A DNA stretch of 64,000 nucleotides from Burkholderiaceae bacterium (GCA_024235995.1 JACKLI010000001.1:620001-684000); one strand, 5' to 3'; shown: positions 7,655 through 15,782, counted from the first letter of the stretch. Made by a program: numbers and translations. The notes: generated by a model not told the origin, from the sequence alone.

Positions 7655-9748
7655 TCAGCCCTCGACGCCCTCCGGCAGGGCATCGGCCTCATGCTGGTCT
7701 TCGTCTTCCTCATGGGCCTCGTCCTGCTCCACTACCTCCGTGCTTTGCGGATACGGGCGCAGCGTGGATGGCAACCAGCGTCGGCCATCCAGCAGCGCGG
7801 CCGTGGCGGCGATGGCCTCGCCCTTCTTCATCTTCTCGATGGGCTTGGCCGCGTCGGCACCGCAGGCCTCCGTGACGGCCTCGATCATCTTGGCCTTCGG
7901 AACGTGGCACAGGTAGCGCTCGTTCGTCGGCATCCACCAGTCGGCCATGTTCAAGCCCAATGTCGATTCGATCAGCTGGGCCATGTCGTAGCCGTGCCCG
8001 ACCTTGCGGTTCGGCTCGCCGGAGAACACCTCATAGGAGTGAGCGATGAACACAGACAGCAGTTGCATCAGTTCGCCAAGCTCCATCGCCATCAGCGCTG
8101 CGAACAGGGTTGGCCCGTGCGCGGGAAGCTTGCCGATCCAGCCGGCCGCGTGCTCGAATGCATCCGCTGCCTTGCTGCCGCCGAATTCGCTGGCTTGGTT
8201 TCCGATCTGGTGCATGTTGTCGTTGAAGCGCACCTTCACCGGCGACGATTGCCACGGCTCCTTGTCGTTGACGATCAGGGTCATCAGCAGCGCGGCCAGG
8301 GCCACTTTCGGCTGCTGGGTCAGCGCGGCGCCGACAGCCGCCGAGCGATGCGCGGTCAGGTTCGCGCAAAGGGTTGCGCTGAACTCGGCCCGAACCTTCT
8401 TCGGTGCCTCGGCCATCCCGCCCGCCACGCCCTCGCCGCCTGCGGCCTGCTTGGCCTGCGGAACATCCTCGCGCCGCACCAGACCCTCTGCCAGGACAAG
8501 CTGGCCCGCGTTGTCGATGGTCAGCACCACGCCGGAAGTGGCTCGCTGCCTCGGCCCCCACTCGCGCAAAGCCGCCTCCATGTTGTCGCCCAGGTCGTCG
8601 AACGCTTCCCATTGCGCCTGAAGCGCCTGATATTCGGCCTCCTGCTCGTCGGTCCACTCGCCTTCCTCGTCGGTTTCTTCGTCGTAGGCGGTCAGGGCTT
8701 CCAGTTCGTCCATGCGCTTGCGCAGCGCATCGGCATCTGCGCTCACGCGGTCGATTTCTGCCTTTTCCTCGGTGGTGGGCTTGCGCCGCTTCGGTTCCAG
8801 CTTCCCGAAGGCGCTGCGCTCATGGTAGGGAAAGCTCATGCGCGCTTCGACCCACTTCCAGCCTGCGGCCCGGATTTCTTCGGCCTGGGCCTCCAGCTTT
8901 TCGAGGGCCAGCCTGTTGAGCAGCGCGCCGTCCTGGATGTAGAACGAGCCTTCCTCCCCCGTGAACAGGTCTGCCCGCACCGCGCCGCCGGCTTCCCGGT
9001 AGGCCTCCAGGCCGACGAAACGCGCGATGGCCGATGTACTGCTCACCTCGTCGTTCGTCAGCATCTGCGTGATGTAGTGCGCGGATCGCTGGTACGGCGA
9101 AAGCGTATTCCAGACACGCCGCTGTTCTTCATGGTCATCGGTCAGGGCAAGCGCCTGCAGCTGTCCCATTTCGATCTGGTCGGCCCGGTACATATCGAGG
9201 AATTCCGGCGCGAGGCGTGCCAGCTTCAACCGGCGCTCGACGGTCAGGGCCGAAAGGTTGTAGGCGGCCGCGATCTGGCCTGCCGTCTTCCCTTCATCCA
9301 CCAGCCGCTTGAATGCTTCCAGCTGGTCGGCTGGATGCATGGGCTCCTGAGTGGCGTTCTCGACCAAGCTGACGCTCACGCCGCGCTCGGCATCGAACAC
9401 GCGGCAGCGCACCGGCACATCAGCAGGCACGGCGGCGTGCTCTGCCAGGTAGTGCAGCGCTGCCAGCCGACGCCCACCGGCAACCACCCCGTGGTCGCCC
9501 TTGCTGCCCTTGATCTTCTCGGGGATCACCGCAAGCGGATTGAGAAGGCCGCCTTCGGCCATGATCGCTGCCGCCAGTTCCGGGATGGTGCTGGGATCGT
9601 GCTTCTTGCGCACGTTGTTGGGCGACAGGTGCAGGCGATTCAGGGGAATGTCGCGTTCCTCGCCGGACAGGATGGATACCAGCTTGCCGTCAATTTCAAC
9701 AACCGCTGCGTCCTCGCCATTCAACACATTGGATTCTTCGTAAGCCAT
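7655..9748 (-). CDS. Large ParB-like protein
   Basis: 697 residues, roughly twice the length of a partition ParB. After a leader of about 35 residues comes the ParB N-terminal domain: IPLNRLHLSPNNVRK, then GGLLNPLAVIPEK and the GGRRLAAL box, then a helix-turn-helix with KTAGQIAAAYNLSALTVERRLKLARL. The C-terminal half is acidic with a long coiled region (about residues 330-400) and no recognised domain. The start at 9748 is supported by GGAGG upstream. No ParA is adjacent, so it may be a DNA-binding or CTPase-switch protein of the modification operon, or a KorB-like regulator. It is a candidate, unproven, for binding the TTTCTC palindromes. Confidence 0.8.
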   Translation of the reverse strand: MAYEESNVLNGEDAAVVEIDGKLVSILSGEERDIPLNRLHLSPNNVRKKHDPSTIPELAAAIMAEGGLLNPLAVIPEKIKGSKGDHGVVAGGRRLAALHYLAEHAAVPADVPVRCRVFDAERGVSVSLVENATQEPMHPADQLEAFKRLVDEGKTAGQIAAAYNLSALTVERRLKLARLAPEFLDMYRADQIEMGQLQALALTDDHEEQRRVWNTLSPYQRSAHYITQMLTNDEVSSTSAIARFVGLEAYREAGGAVRADLFTGEEGSFYIQDGALLNRLALEKLEAQAEEIRAAGWKWVEARMSFPYHERSAFGKLEPKRRKPTTEEKAEIDRVSADADALRKRMDELEALTAYDEETDEEGEWTDEQEAEYQALQAQWEAFDDLGDNMEAALREWGPRQRATSGVVLTIDNAGQLVLAEGLVRREDVPQAKQAAGGEGVAGGMAEAPKKVRAEFSATLCANLTAHRSAAVGAALTQQPKVALAALLMTLIVNDKEPWQSSPVKVRFNDNMHQIGNQASEFGGSKAADAFEHAAGWIGKLPAHGPTLFAALMAMELGELMQLLSVFIAHSYEVFSGEPNRKVGHGYDMAQLIESTLGLNMADWWMPTNERYLCHVPKAKMIEAVTEACGADAAKPIEKMKKGEAIAATAALLDGRRWLPSTLRPYPQSTEVVEQDEAHEEDEDQHEADALPEGVEG

Positions 9749-9766
9749 GATCGCTTCCTCCAATGC

Positions 9767-10396
9767 TCAGAACGGCAGTTCGTGGTCGGCGACCTTGACG
9801 GGGGCGCCCAGCAGTTGGATGCGCGCCCGGTTGTCGGACGCATTGCGGCGGCGGTAGCCGTGGATCGGCAGCGTCGGCGCTTCCTCCCACTCCTGCTCCG
9901 TGTACTGGCCCTTGCGAGTAACCGGCAGCAGGCAGATGTAGCCGTGGTAGTCCGGCGCGTTGCGGTGGTTCTTGTGCGATGCCGAGAAGAGCTTGCCGTA
10001 GTAGCGCGGGCCATCCTTGAAGCCCACCGTCAGCGCGCAATACAGCACGCCGGTTTCGCGGGCCGACTTGACGAATGCGGCCAGGGGCACGCGCAGCGCT
10101 GCATCGTCCAGCTGGATGGTTCCCGTCATCGCCGGCGCGTTGTCGGCACGGTCGGGCGATGGGCGCGACGTGAACAGCGCGCCGGTGAGCATGCTCACCA
10201 CCGTGACTTCAAACTCGGGAGGCACCTGGGCCGGTGCCGCCGCAGCTTGCGCATGGTCGAAGTCGGACGGCTGGAAATCGGCCGTATCGCGGCCTGCCGC
10301 TTCGGCTGCTGCGGCGTTCACCGCATCCAGATCGGCAGGGCCTTGGTTGGGGGTAAGCTCGACGGATTGCGGAGCCAGGGGTTTCTTAGAAGCCAT
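9767..10396 (-). CDS. Plasmid accessory protein, first gene of the ParB/Mom operon
   Basis: 209 residues. The N-terminal 70 residues are low-complexity (Ala, Pro, Asp) and the rest is a compact beta-rich domain with GVLYCALTVGFKDG, YYGKLFSASH and NAPDYHGYICLLP. The last resembles the APDYHG signature of DUF736-type plasmid proteins, but the match is loose and I leave the family open. The ATG at 10396 has AAGGA eight bases upstream, inside leader repeat R3. The next gene (ParB-like) starts 18 bases after its stop, so R3 should drive the whole operon. Confidence 0.6.
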   Translation of the reverse strand: MASKKPLAPQSVELTPNQGPADLDAVNAAAAEAAGRDTADFQPSDFDHAQAAAAPAQVPPEFEVTVVSMLTGALFTSRPSPDRADNAPAMTGTIQLDDAALRVPLAAFVKSARETGVLYCALTVGFKDGPRYYGKLFSASHKNHRNAPDYHGYICLLPVTRKGQYTEQEWEEAPTLPIHGYRRRNASDNRARIQLLGAPVKVADHELPF

Positions 10397-11068
10397 GATG
10401 ATTTTCCTTATGACCGGCACCGCTTGATTGCTGCACCGTACCTGTATTTTAACCTGTTATACACCTGATAATGCACCTTTTAATGTGCCAGTGTGTAACG
10501 GTATTGGGTATGGGCGAAGCCCATGTCACCGGTCAATCGCGCACGTGCCCAGCGCCCAGGGCGCAGCGCCCATTCGCGCCCCAAGCTGGCCCAGGGCGCG
10601 GCCTCGTTGGTCGTCGCTGAGGGCTCCCGAAGCCGTCGCACGCCACCGCCGCCCGAGCGCGTGGCGCGGCCTTGGCTGGCACACAACCTGCCTCGCGCCC
10701 TGATGAACAGATTCGGCCTTGGATCACCTGCAGGTGCAGGTCCAGGGCGCAGCGCCTCCTGGCGTTTCTCCCCGAGAAACGCCCTCCCCTTGGTGGATCT
10801 CGGCGCCTGCGGCGCCGCTGGCCAGGCACTCCGCGCGCAGCGTGGCACGCTCCAGGCTGCTGGCCCACGGCCAGTAGCCTTCACCCCAGGGGGTCAGCCC
10901 AGCGGCTGGGGGATGTGCCGCAGGCACTTCCCCCAATGAGCGTTGCGCAGGCGGCCTGGAGCAGTGCCGCGCAGCGGCAATCCGAAGGATCGAGCCGAAT
11001 AGGCGAGCTGCGGAAAGCGCCCGAAGGGCGCGCGGGCGTCCGGTGACCGCGCAGCGGGCAGCGCCCAG
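10389..11068. repeat. Leader repeat R3 (680 bp)
   Basis: Matches R2 over 680 bp at a constant offset of 6,346. It covers the start of the gene at 10396 and runs to within 90 bp of the recombinase stop. It repeats the ACCT array (10440, 10452, 10463, 10475) and the TTTCTC palindrome. The same leader in front of unrelated operons implies co-regulation or a recombination history. No gene of its own is seen. Confidence 0.9.
10765..10779. promoter_or_regulatory. Palindrome TTTCTC-N3-GAGAAA, site 3
   Basis: TTTCTC CCC GAGAAA inside R3, extended to 10-bp arms (10761-10783). Same context as site 2. Confidence 0.6.
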
Positions 11069-11103
11069 GGGTCAGGGCCGGCTCTCCCGAATGGAAGTTG
11101 AAA

Positions 11104-11127
11104 AGTATTCGTACAGGTACGAATACT
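11104..11127. repeat. 24-bp perfect inverted repeat beside the recombinase gene
   Basis: Arms AGTATTCGTAC (11104-11114) and its exact complement (11117-11127) around a 2-bp AG centre. It shares TCGTACAGGTACGA with the longer repeat at 5622-5659. It lies 28 bp beyond the 3' end of the tyrosine recombinase gene, a usual place for an attachment or resolution site, though an operator is equally possible. Confidence 0.6.
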
Positions 11128-11155
11128 CATGAGGGACGCTCCAGAACTGCTTTCA

Positions 11156-12931
11156 TCAACCGCCTTCAGCCGAGCCGAAAGCACGCTCCATCTGCCGCTG
11201 GCGGCGCTGCTCCTGGGCGCGGTAGTAGCCTGCAGTTGTGCGTGGATCGGCTTGGCCCAGGTTGGCCTGAAGCACGTCGGGCGGCACTTCGGCTTCGGCC
11301 GCACGTGTCGCATGCGTGTGCCTCAGCCAATGCAGCGAAGCGTGACGTGCGTCTTCCCGTTCCTCATGTGACAGTGAGGATGCCCGCAGCGCAGCCCGTA
11401 CAAACCGCTGGAAAGCCGGAGCGAGTGTTGAATAGCTGAGGTAGCCACGTTGCTTCCGCTCCTGCTCGTCTGGCCTCCTAACCAGCTGCCCTGCTTCCGG
11501 CGCATCCATCCCTGGAAGCTCTGGCGCTTTCAGGTGCGCAAGCAACGGCGTGTTCGGATGCGCAAGGTCGTAATCCAACCCACGCGCGCCGAAGTAGGCC
11601 CTTGTCGCCCTCATGGCCGATGCTGGCACAACCACGAAACGGTTGCGCGCGCCCTTGCCATGAACCCGAAGCCAATACCCTCCGTCCCGCTGCCGAATGT
11701 CCGCCTTGCGCCCGAACAGCAATTCTGTCGCGCGCAGGCCTGTGCCCTGGCCGAACTCCAGCAGCCAGCGCATGCGTGCAGCCGCCGCATCCGGCAGTTC
11801 CGGTACATGCGCATGCAGCACGGCCCAGGCCGTGGGCGTGAAAGCCCGCGACGCATCCAGCGACTCGTCCGGGTCATCGGGCAGTCGCAGATTCACCAGA
11901 TCCCACGGATTGCGCGGCAGTTCGCCGGCGCGCGCGAGCCAGGCGAAAAAGGAGTTGATCACGGTCAGCGCATACCGCTGGCTGGTGATGCGCGGCTGCG
12001 ATGCAAAAGGCGCCCATCCTTCGCGGAAGCGGGCGGCGCTGCGCCGGCTCATCCATTCCACGGGCACGGCCCGCAAGAATGCGATGTAGGCCGTGCAATC
12101 GTCCGGGCCAGCATCGCCCAAGGACTTGCGCCTCTCCGACACCAGCCAGACAAGGAAGCGCTGCGTTTCACGCCGATAAGCTCGGACGGTCTGCGCCGAC
12201 TCGGTACGGGATGAGATCCACTGCTCGATCAACTGGTGCGCGTTCTCGGCCAGGTCGCGCGCTTCCGTCGAAGCGGCCCAGGTCGGTGCGGCCGGCCAGC
12301 CGACCAATGCGCCGACCTGAGCTGCAAGCTGTCCGGCTTTGACCGGACCGTAGCCCGGCAGGCCTCGCCACCATCGTCCACCCAGAACGATGGCGGTGCG
12401 CAATTCGCCCATCAAGTGGAAGCCGGCACGCTTCAGTCGCACGGCCAGGTCTTCGGGGAACCAGGCCGCAACGGAATCGCCGAGAGAGGGCGGCTCGACA
12501 GCGTGAGCCTCCAGCTGCTGCAGCAGTTCCATCCTCGCACGTCGCAGCCGTTCGATCTGCTTTGTCTTGCGGTCGGTGCCGAGGGGGCCGTTCTCGGCCT
12601 CGTAGATCTCGCGCAACTCTTCAAAGGAAAACCCGTCATAGCCATTGGATTCCGCCCATTCTTCGAGGGAAACGGGCTTTGCCAGCGCTTGGACCGGCAG
12701 CTGTTGCACGCGCAGCAGCCGCCAGCGCGGGCCGAGGCCCGCGCGTCGCGCGACGGCGGCGGCCATGTCCACGGCCGCGCGATGCACGGCGACGGCCGAA
12801 TCCTCCGAGCAGTCCAGATAGCGCCGAGCCGAGCTGGCCACCGGAAATCCTTCGGCCACGGAACGCAGGTGGGCCAGCACGTCGCGCGTCAGGCGCAGCG
12901 GGGAAGCCGGCAGCTTCTTGGGATCAGGCAT
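11156..12931 (-). CDS. Tyrosine recombinase / phage-type integrase
   Basis: 591 residues, longer than a typical integrase (350-450). The C-terminal catalytic domain is clear: GTGLRATELL (first Arg), a Lys in VHGKGARNRFV, HWLRHTHATRAAE (His-x-x-Arg) and TAGYYRAQ with the nucleophilic Tyr. The N-terminal half (about 1-250) is a family-specific extension followed by a SAM-like core-binding domain around WISSRTESAQTVRAYRRE. The start is the ATG at 12931: GGGGAG just upstream is part of palindrome site 4. The frame also opens at 12952, through the palindrome. It may integrate or resolve the element. Confidence 0.9.
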   Translation of the reverse strand: MPDPKKLPASPLRLTRDVLAHLRSVAEGFPVASSARRYLDCSEDSAVAVHRAAVDMAAAVARRAGLGPRWRLLRVQQLPVQALAKPVSLEEWAESNGYDGFSFEELREIYEAENGPLGTDRKTKQIERLRRARMELLQQLEAHAVEPPSLGDSVAAWFPEDLAVRLKRAGFHLMGELRTAIVLGGRWWRGLPGYGPVKAGQLAAQVGALVGWPAAPTWAASTEARDLAENAHQLIEQWISSRTESAQTVRAYRRETQRFLVWLVSERRKSLGDAGPDDCTAYIAFLRAVPVEWMSRRSAARFREGWAPFASQPRITSQRYALTVINSFFAWLARAGELPRNPWDLVNLRLPDDPDESLDASRAFTPTAWAVLHAHVPELPDAAAARMRWLLEFGQGTGLRATELLFGRKADIRQRDGGYWLRVHGKGARNRFVVVPASAMRATRAYFGARGLDYDLAHPNTPLLAHLKAPELPGMDAPEAGQLVRRPDEQERKQRGYLSYSTLAPAFQRFVRAALRASSLSHEEREDARHASLHWLRHTHATRAAEAEVPPDVLQANLGQADPRTTAGYYRAQEQRRQRQMERAFGSAEGG

Positions 12932-12933
12932 CT

Positions 12934-12948
12934 TTTCTCCCCGAGAAA
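12934..12948. promoter_or_regulatory. Palindrome TTTCTC-N3-GAGAAA, site 4
   Basis: TTTCTC CCC GAGAAA, two bases from the recombinase start codon. On the transcribed strand it supplies the GGGGAG ribosome-binding sequence, so a protein bound here could block transcription or translation. Confidence 0.6.
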
Positions 12949-13167
12949 TCATTCGCTCGCACGCCAGCGCTCCAAGGCGGCCATGACATCCGGGTTGATA
13001 CCGGCCCTAGGCACCGTGTCAACGCGGTCCACCAGCATCTGCGCCCACAGGCCAGCCATGGTGTTGGCATCGGGATGCATGCGACGCTCCAGGCCCTCGG
13101 GCGGGTGGGCTTCCATGCATCGGGTGAGGGCGGCGTCGATGGCCCGAAAGCTCAAGCTGTTGTCCAT
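12949..13167 (-). CDS. Small hypothetical protein upstream of the recombinase
   Basis: 72 residues, soluble, no known domain (FRAIDAALTRCMEAHPPEG, then LWAQMLVDRVDTVP). I prefer the ATG at 13167 because GGAG lies upstream and the in-frame extension to 13254 would read through palindrome site 5. Its stop region overlaps the possible upstream start of the recombinase (12952), so the two are probably cotranscribed. It could be an excisionase or regulatory partner, which is only a guess from position. Confidence 0.55.
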   Translation of the reverse strand: MDNSLSFRAIDAALTRCMEAHPPEGLERRMHPDANTMAGLWAQMLVDRVDTVPRAGINPDVMAALERWRASE

Positions 13168-13179
13168 GGATAGGCTCCA

Positions 13180-13194
13180 TTTCTCTCCGAGAAA
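13180..13194. promoter_or_regulatory. Palindrome TTTCTC-N3-GAGAAA, site 5
   Basis: TTTCTC TCC GAGAAA, 12 bases upstream of the start codon at 13167, at the head of the small-gene/recombinase operon. Confidence 0.6.
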
Positions 13195-13327
13195 ACACGC
13201 ACGGCATGAAGGGCAGGGCGGTCGCTCCTCGAAGACAAGCGCTTCGCACTCCAAAAAACTCTTTGCCCATCAACGGCTTAGGCGCATCGTATCTTCGGAC
13301 ACCGAAAAGGGCAACGAAATAGCATGC

Positions 13328-13353
13328 AGTGATAAGTACAGTTATCACTGTAC
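13328..13353. promoter_or_regulatory. Overlapping palindromes in a divergent promoter region
   Basis: Two interleaved dyads: AGTGATAA-N6-TTATCACT (13328-13349) and GTACAGT-N4-ACTGTAC (13336-13353). They lie in the AT-rich gap between the minus-strand recombinase operon (start 13167) and the plus-strand gene at 13456. This looks like a regulator site controlling one or both directions. Confidence 0.5.
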
Positions 13354-13455
13354 TATTTTAGCTCTTGCAATGTAGCTACACGATATATATACTATTGCCC
13401 TGAGCTGAACCGTCCGCTCACCGTGGCCTGGGGTATCAGGCCTCAAGGAACTGCC

Positions 13456-14223
13456 ATGCAAGACGTGACGCGCGCGCCGACAGCTGACGAACAAGGCGGC
13501 ATGGACTGGTGGAATGCCCAGTCGGAGCAGTTGCGCAGCTACTGGCTCAAAGAAGTCGGCAGCACCACCGCCTCGGCGGCCGATGCCTGGCTGAAATTCA
13601 AGGCTGCGCGCGACCTGTCCGAGAAACTGTATGGCCAGCGGCCATTGCGCATGCATAGCGGCCTTGAATTCGTGGGATTCGAGTTCTCCCTGGGCGTGTT
13701 CCCCGGCGATGACGGCTGGCTTGGCGTCAGGGTCGTTGCGGAGCCGCCGGCCACTGGATACAAGGAGGGTTGCACGCTGGGAAGCGAGAGTACGTCGCTC
13801 CTGCGCTTTGGCGTCAATGCTCAGATCGGATCGACGACGCTGGAGTGGTTCGCGCAGAACGAACACGTGCCGCTCTACTGGGAAGGCTTCAAGCTGGTCC
13901 TGCAGCCGCACCAGTGCGAGCAGCTGCGCGCCTGGTTGCCGCGGCTGGGCCGCACAGCCGTGCTGGCACAAAGCCTGTCCACCGCCGTGAAACGCAGCAT
14001 TGGCGAGGACGTTCCCACCTTGCACTACGTCGGTGGCTTCGTCGCGGACCTGGCCGCGCGAGTGATGCTCGACGGCCAGGCGACCGCCGACGCCATCTCA
14101 GCGCAGCTTGCGGAACATTGGGCCGCGAAGGAGAAGGGCCTGCAGGCGGCGCTGCAAGGCCCGGAAGTCACAGCCCTGCTGGAAACGGCACGGTTCACGG
14201 AAAAACAAAGGAGCGCATCATGA
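13456..14223 (+). CDS. Hypothetical protein upstream of vapBC
   Basis: 255 residues, soluble, no motif I recognise. It has a DWWNAQSEQLRSYWLKEVGST segment, then beta-rich sequence, and an Ala-rich helical C-terminus. AAGGA precedes the ATG at 13456. Its stop overlaps the vapB start (ATGA at 14220-14223), so it is translated with the toxin-antitoxin pair. Function unknown. Confidence 0.65.
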   Translation: MQDVTRAPTADEQGGMDWWNAQSEQLRSYWLKEVGSTTASAADAWLKFKAARDLSEKLYGQRPLRMHSGLEFVGFEFSLGVFPGDDGWLGVRVVAEPPATGYKEGCTLGSESTSLLRFGVNAQIGSTTLEWFAQNEHVPLYWEGFKLVLQPHQCEQLRAWLPRLGRTAVLAQSLSTAVKRSIGEDVPTLHYVGGFVADLAARVMLDGQATADAISAQLAEHWAAKEKGLQAALQGPEVTALLETARFTEKQRSAS

Positions 14224-14537
14224 ACGCTGATCCAATCAAGACCGCCCGTCTGTTCAGCAGCGGCGGAAGCCAAGCTGTGCGCCTGCCGGCCGAGTTTCGC
14301 TTCGAGGGCACCGAGGTCCTGATCCGGCGCGATGCCCGCTCGGGTGATGTCGTGCTGTCCCCGGTCAAGGCCGTCAGTTGGGCGGCATTCGCGGCGCTGC
14401 GCGAGCAGCTGGCCGAAGAGCTGGCTGCAGAAGGCCTGGAGGACTATCTCAAGAACCGCCAGCAGCCGATGGATGGCCCTCGCGACCCCTACGCGGACTG
14501 GATCGAGCCGCACAGAACAGGTGAGGGCGCCGCGTGA
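14220..14537 (+). CDS. vapB: VapB-type antitoxin
   Basis: 105 residues. The N-terminal AbrB/MazE-like swapped-hairpin domain is clear (TARLFSSGGSQAVRLPAEFRF, then VLIRRDARSGDVVLSP), followed by a C-terminal helix that would wrap the toxin. It overlaps the gene before (ATGA) and the toxin gene after (GTGA), a fully coupled arrangement. VapB proteins neutralise VapC and repress their own promoter. Confidence 0.85.
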   Translation: MNADPIKTARLFSSGGSQAVRLPAEFRFEGTEVLIRRDARSGDVVLSPVKAVSWAAFAALREQLAEELAAEGLEDYLKNRQQPMDGPRDPYADWIEPHRTGEGAA

Positions 14538-14950
14538 GCGCGGTCTACATGCTGGACACCAATGCCAGCAGCGCTGCCATCCGCGGTGACGCGGCAATCA
14601 ATGAAAAGCTGCTCGCGCTGCCGCCGGATGCCTGGTGCATTTCGACGATCACGATGGCCGAGCACGTCTACGGGTTAGCCAAGAAGCCACAAGCCGTGCG
14701 GCTGGCCCAGCTGGTTCACGCCTTCCTCAACCTGGCGAACGTGCTCACGTGGGACCGCGAGGCCGCGGAGGTGCTGGGCCCGGTGCGTGCCGAGTTGGAG
14801 CGCATCGGCCGACCGATCGGCGCCTACGACACCCTGATCGCTGCGCATGCGCTGTCGCGCGGGCTGGTCCTCGTCACGGCAAACGTGGGCGAGTTTCAAA
14901 GGGTGGATGGCCTGCGCATCGAAAACTGGCAGGCACTGGAAAAGCACTGA
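14534..14950 (+). CDS. vapC: VapC-type PIN-domain RNase toxin
   Basis: 138 residues. PIN-domain acidic residues are in place: YMLDTN at the N-terminus, the Glu of TITMAEHVYGL, and YDTLIAAHAL with LVTANVGEFQRV at the C-terminus. The likely start is GTG at 14534, overlapping the vapB stop. VapC toxins cut initiator tRNA or rRNA. The pair probably stabilises the element. Confidence 0.88.
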   Translation: MSAVYMLDTNASSAAIRGDAAINEKLLALPPDAWCISTITMAEHVYGLAKKPQAVRLAQLVHAFLNLANVLTWDREAAEVLGPVRAELERIGRPIGAYDTLIAAHALSRGLVLVTANVGEFQRVDGLRIENWQALEKH

Positions 14951-14968
14951 AGAGAAAGAAGGGACGGC

Positions 14969-15670
14969 ATGAGTGACCTGCTCGCACGCTTTCAAGCGCA
15001 GACACGCCGCAAGGCCGATTCCGACCTGATCCGTCGCTGGGAGTGGGACGCCAGGTATCACGGCGACAAGAACATCAAGATCCAGGCGTCGAATGCGAAG
15101 CGCTCGGCCACGCAGATGCAGAAGATCAAGGAGCAGTTCAGCAACTTGAAGCCTGAGCACGAACTGGCGATCAATGCGGCCGCCAGCGCCCTGCGCGCCA
15201 TGGCCGAGGAGCTGACGTTGCTAGCGGCGTGGGCCAAGGACTATCAAGTGTTTTGCGCTGCCGCGTGGAAGAAGGAAGAGGACGCCCGGCTGGAGGCACT
15301 GGCACAAGAGCGCTGGGGCGATGACCAGCAAGCCCTACAGTTCGAGATTGACCTGATCGGAGAGCTGGCAACCAAGGACGGGCAGCATGCCTTTGCCAGC
15401 TGGTGCCACTCGGCGGGCAAGTACAAGCACTGCCAACTTGATCAGATCAGCTGCCATGTTGATCAACTGAAGAAGGGGGAAACACCGCGAAAGCGGGCGG
15501 CCCTCACCGTTCAGCAGGGCATGGACCGGCCATCACCGAATATGTGGAATGGCATGTACGGCCCGACCGTGATCGGCAGCTGGCCGGACTACGAAGCCTA
15601 CGTGGCCTATCGCAAAGAGGTTGCCAGGACATCCGCGCGCATTTTCGAGCACATCGGAAGGCATTCCTGA
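14969..15670 (+). CDS. Hypothetical protein
   Basis: 233 residues, soluble and charged, with helical segments and scattered His and Cys (FASWCHSAGKYKHCQLDQISCH, about residues 145-166) that might bind a metal. AAGGGA precedes the ATG at 14969, 18 bp after the vapC stop. No family recognised. Confidence 0.6.
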   Translation: MSDLLARFQAQTRRKADSDLIRRWEWDARYHGDKNIKIQASNAKRSATQMQKIKEQFSNLKPEHELAINAAASALRAMAEELTLLAAWAKDYQVFCAAAWKKEEDARLEALAQERWGDDQQALQFEIDLIGELATKDGQHAFASWCHSAGKYKHCQLDQISCHVDQLKKGETPRKRAALTVQQGMDRPSPNMWNGMYGPTVIGSWPDYEAYVAYRKEVARTSARIFEHIGRHS

Positions 15671-15709
15671 AAGGGTACGTCAAAGCGAACTGCCGAAAGC
15701 TGCCCAAAA

Positions 15710-15724
15710 TTTCTCCCCGAGAAA
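15710..15724. promoter_or_regulatory. Palindrome TTTCTC-N3-GAGAAA, site 6
   Basis: TTTCTC CCC GAGAAA with 8-bp arms (15708-15726), 40 bp after the preceding stop and 29 bp upstream of the -35 box at 15754. Well placed for a regulator of the promoter below. Confidence 0.6.
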
Positions 15725-15753
15725 TTCCAGGAAGCGAGATCAAGTTTGAGGGC

Positions 15754-15782
15754 TTGACAATTGTTAGTAACGTTACTAACAT
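15754..15782 (+). promoter_or_regulatory. Sigma-70 promoter with an 18-bp operator in its spacer
   Basis: TTGACA (15754-15759), 17-bp spacer, TAACAT (15777-15782). The perfect palindrome GTTAGTAACGTTACTAAC (15763-15780) covers most of the spacer and the -10 box, so a bound dimer would exclude RNA polymerase. It drives the plus-strand genes from 15844. Confidence 0.75.

Noticed and set aside
7655..9748. Naming the ParB-like gene as the partition gene parB
   Set aside because: No parA lies next to it, no parS-type site (TGTTNCACGTGAAACA) was seen, and the protein is about twice the usual length.
7637..10468. A 943-codon open frame on the plus strand
   Set aside because: It lies wholly opposite the ParB-like gene and its neighbour, which have recognisable domains and ribosome-binding sites. 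The product is low-complexity Arg/His/Leu-rich; an antisense frame kept open by high GC.
1701..11068. The repeated leader as a CRISPR array or as an insertion sequence
   Set aside because: Only three copies, thousands of bases apart, with no spacers; no transposase frame or terminal inverted repeats at the unit ends.
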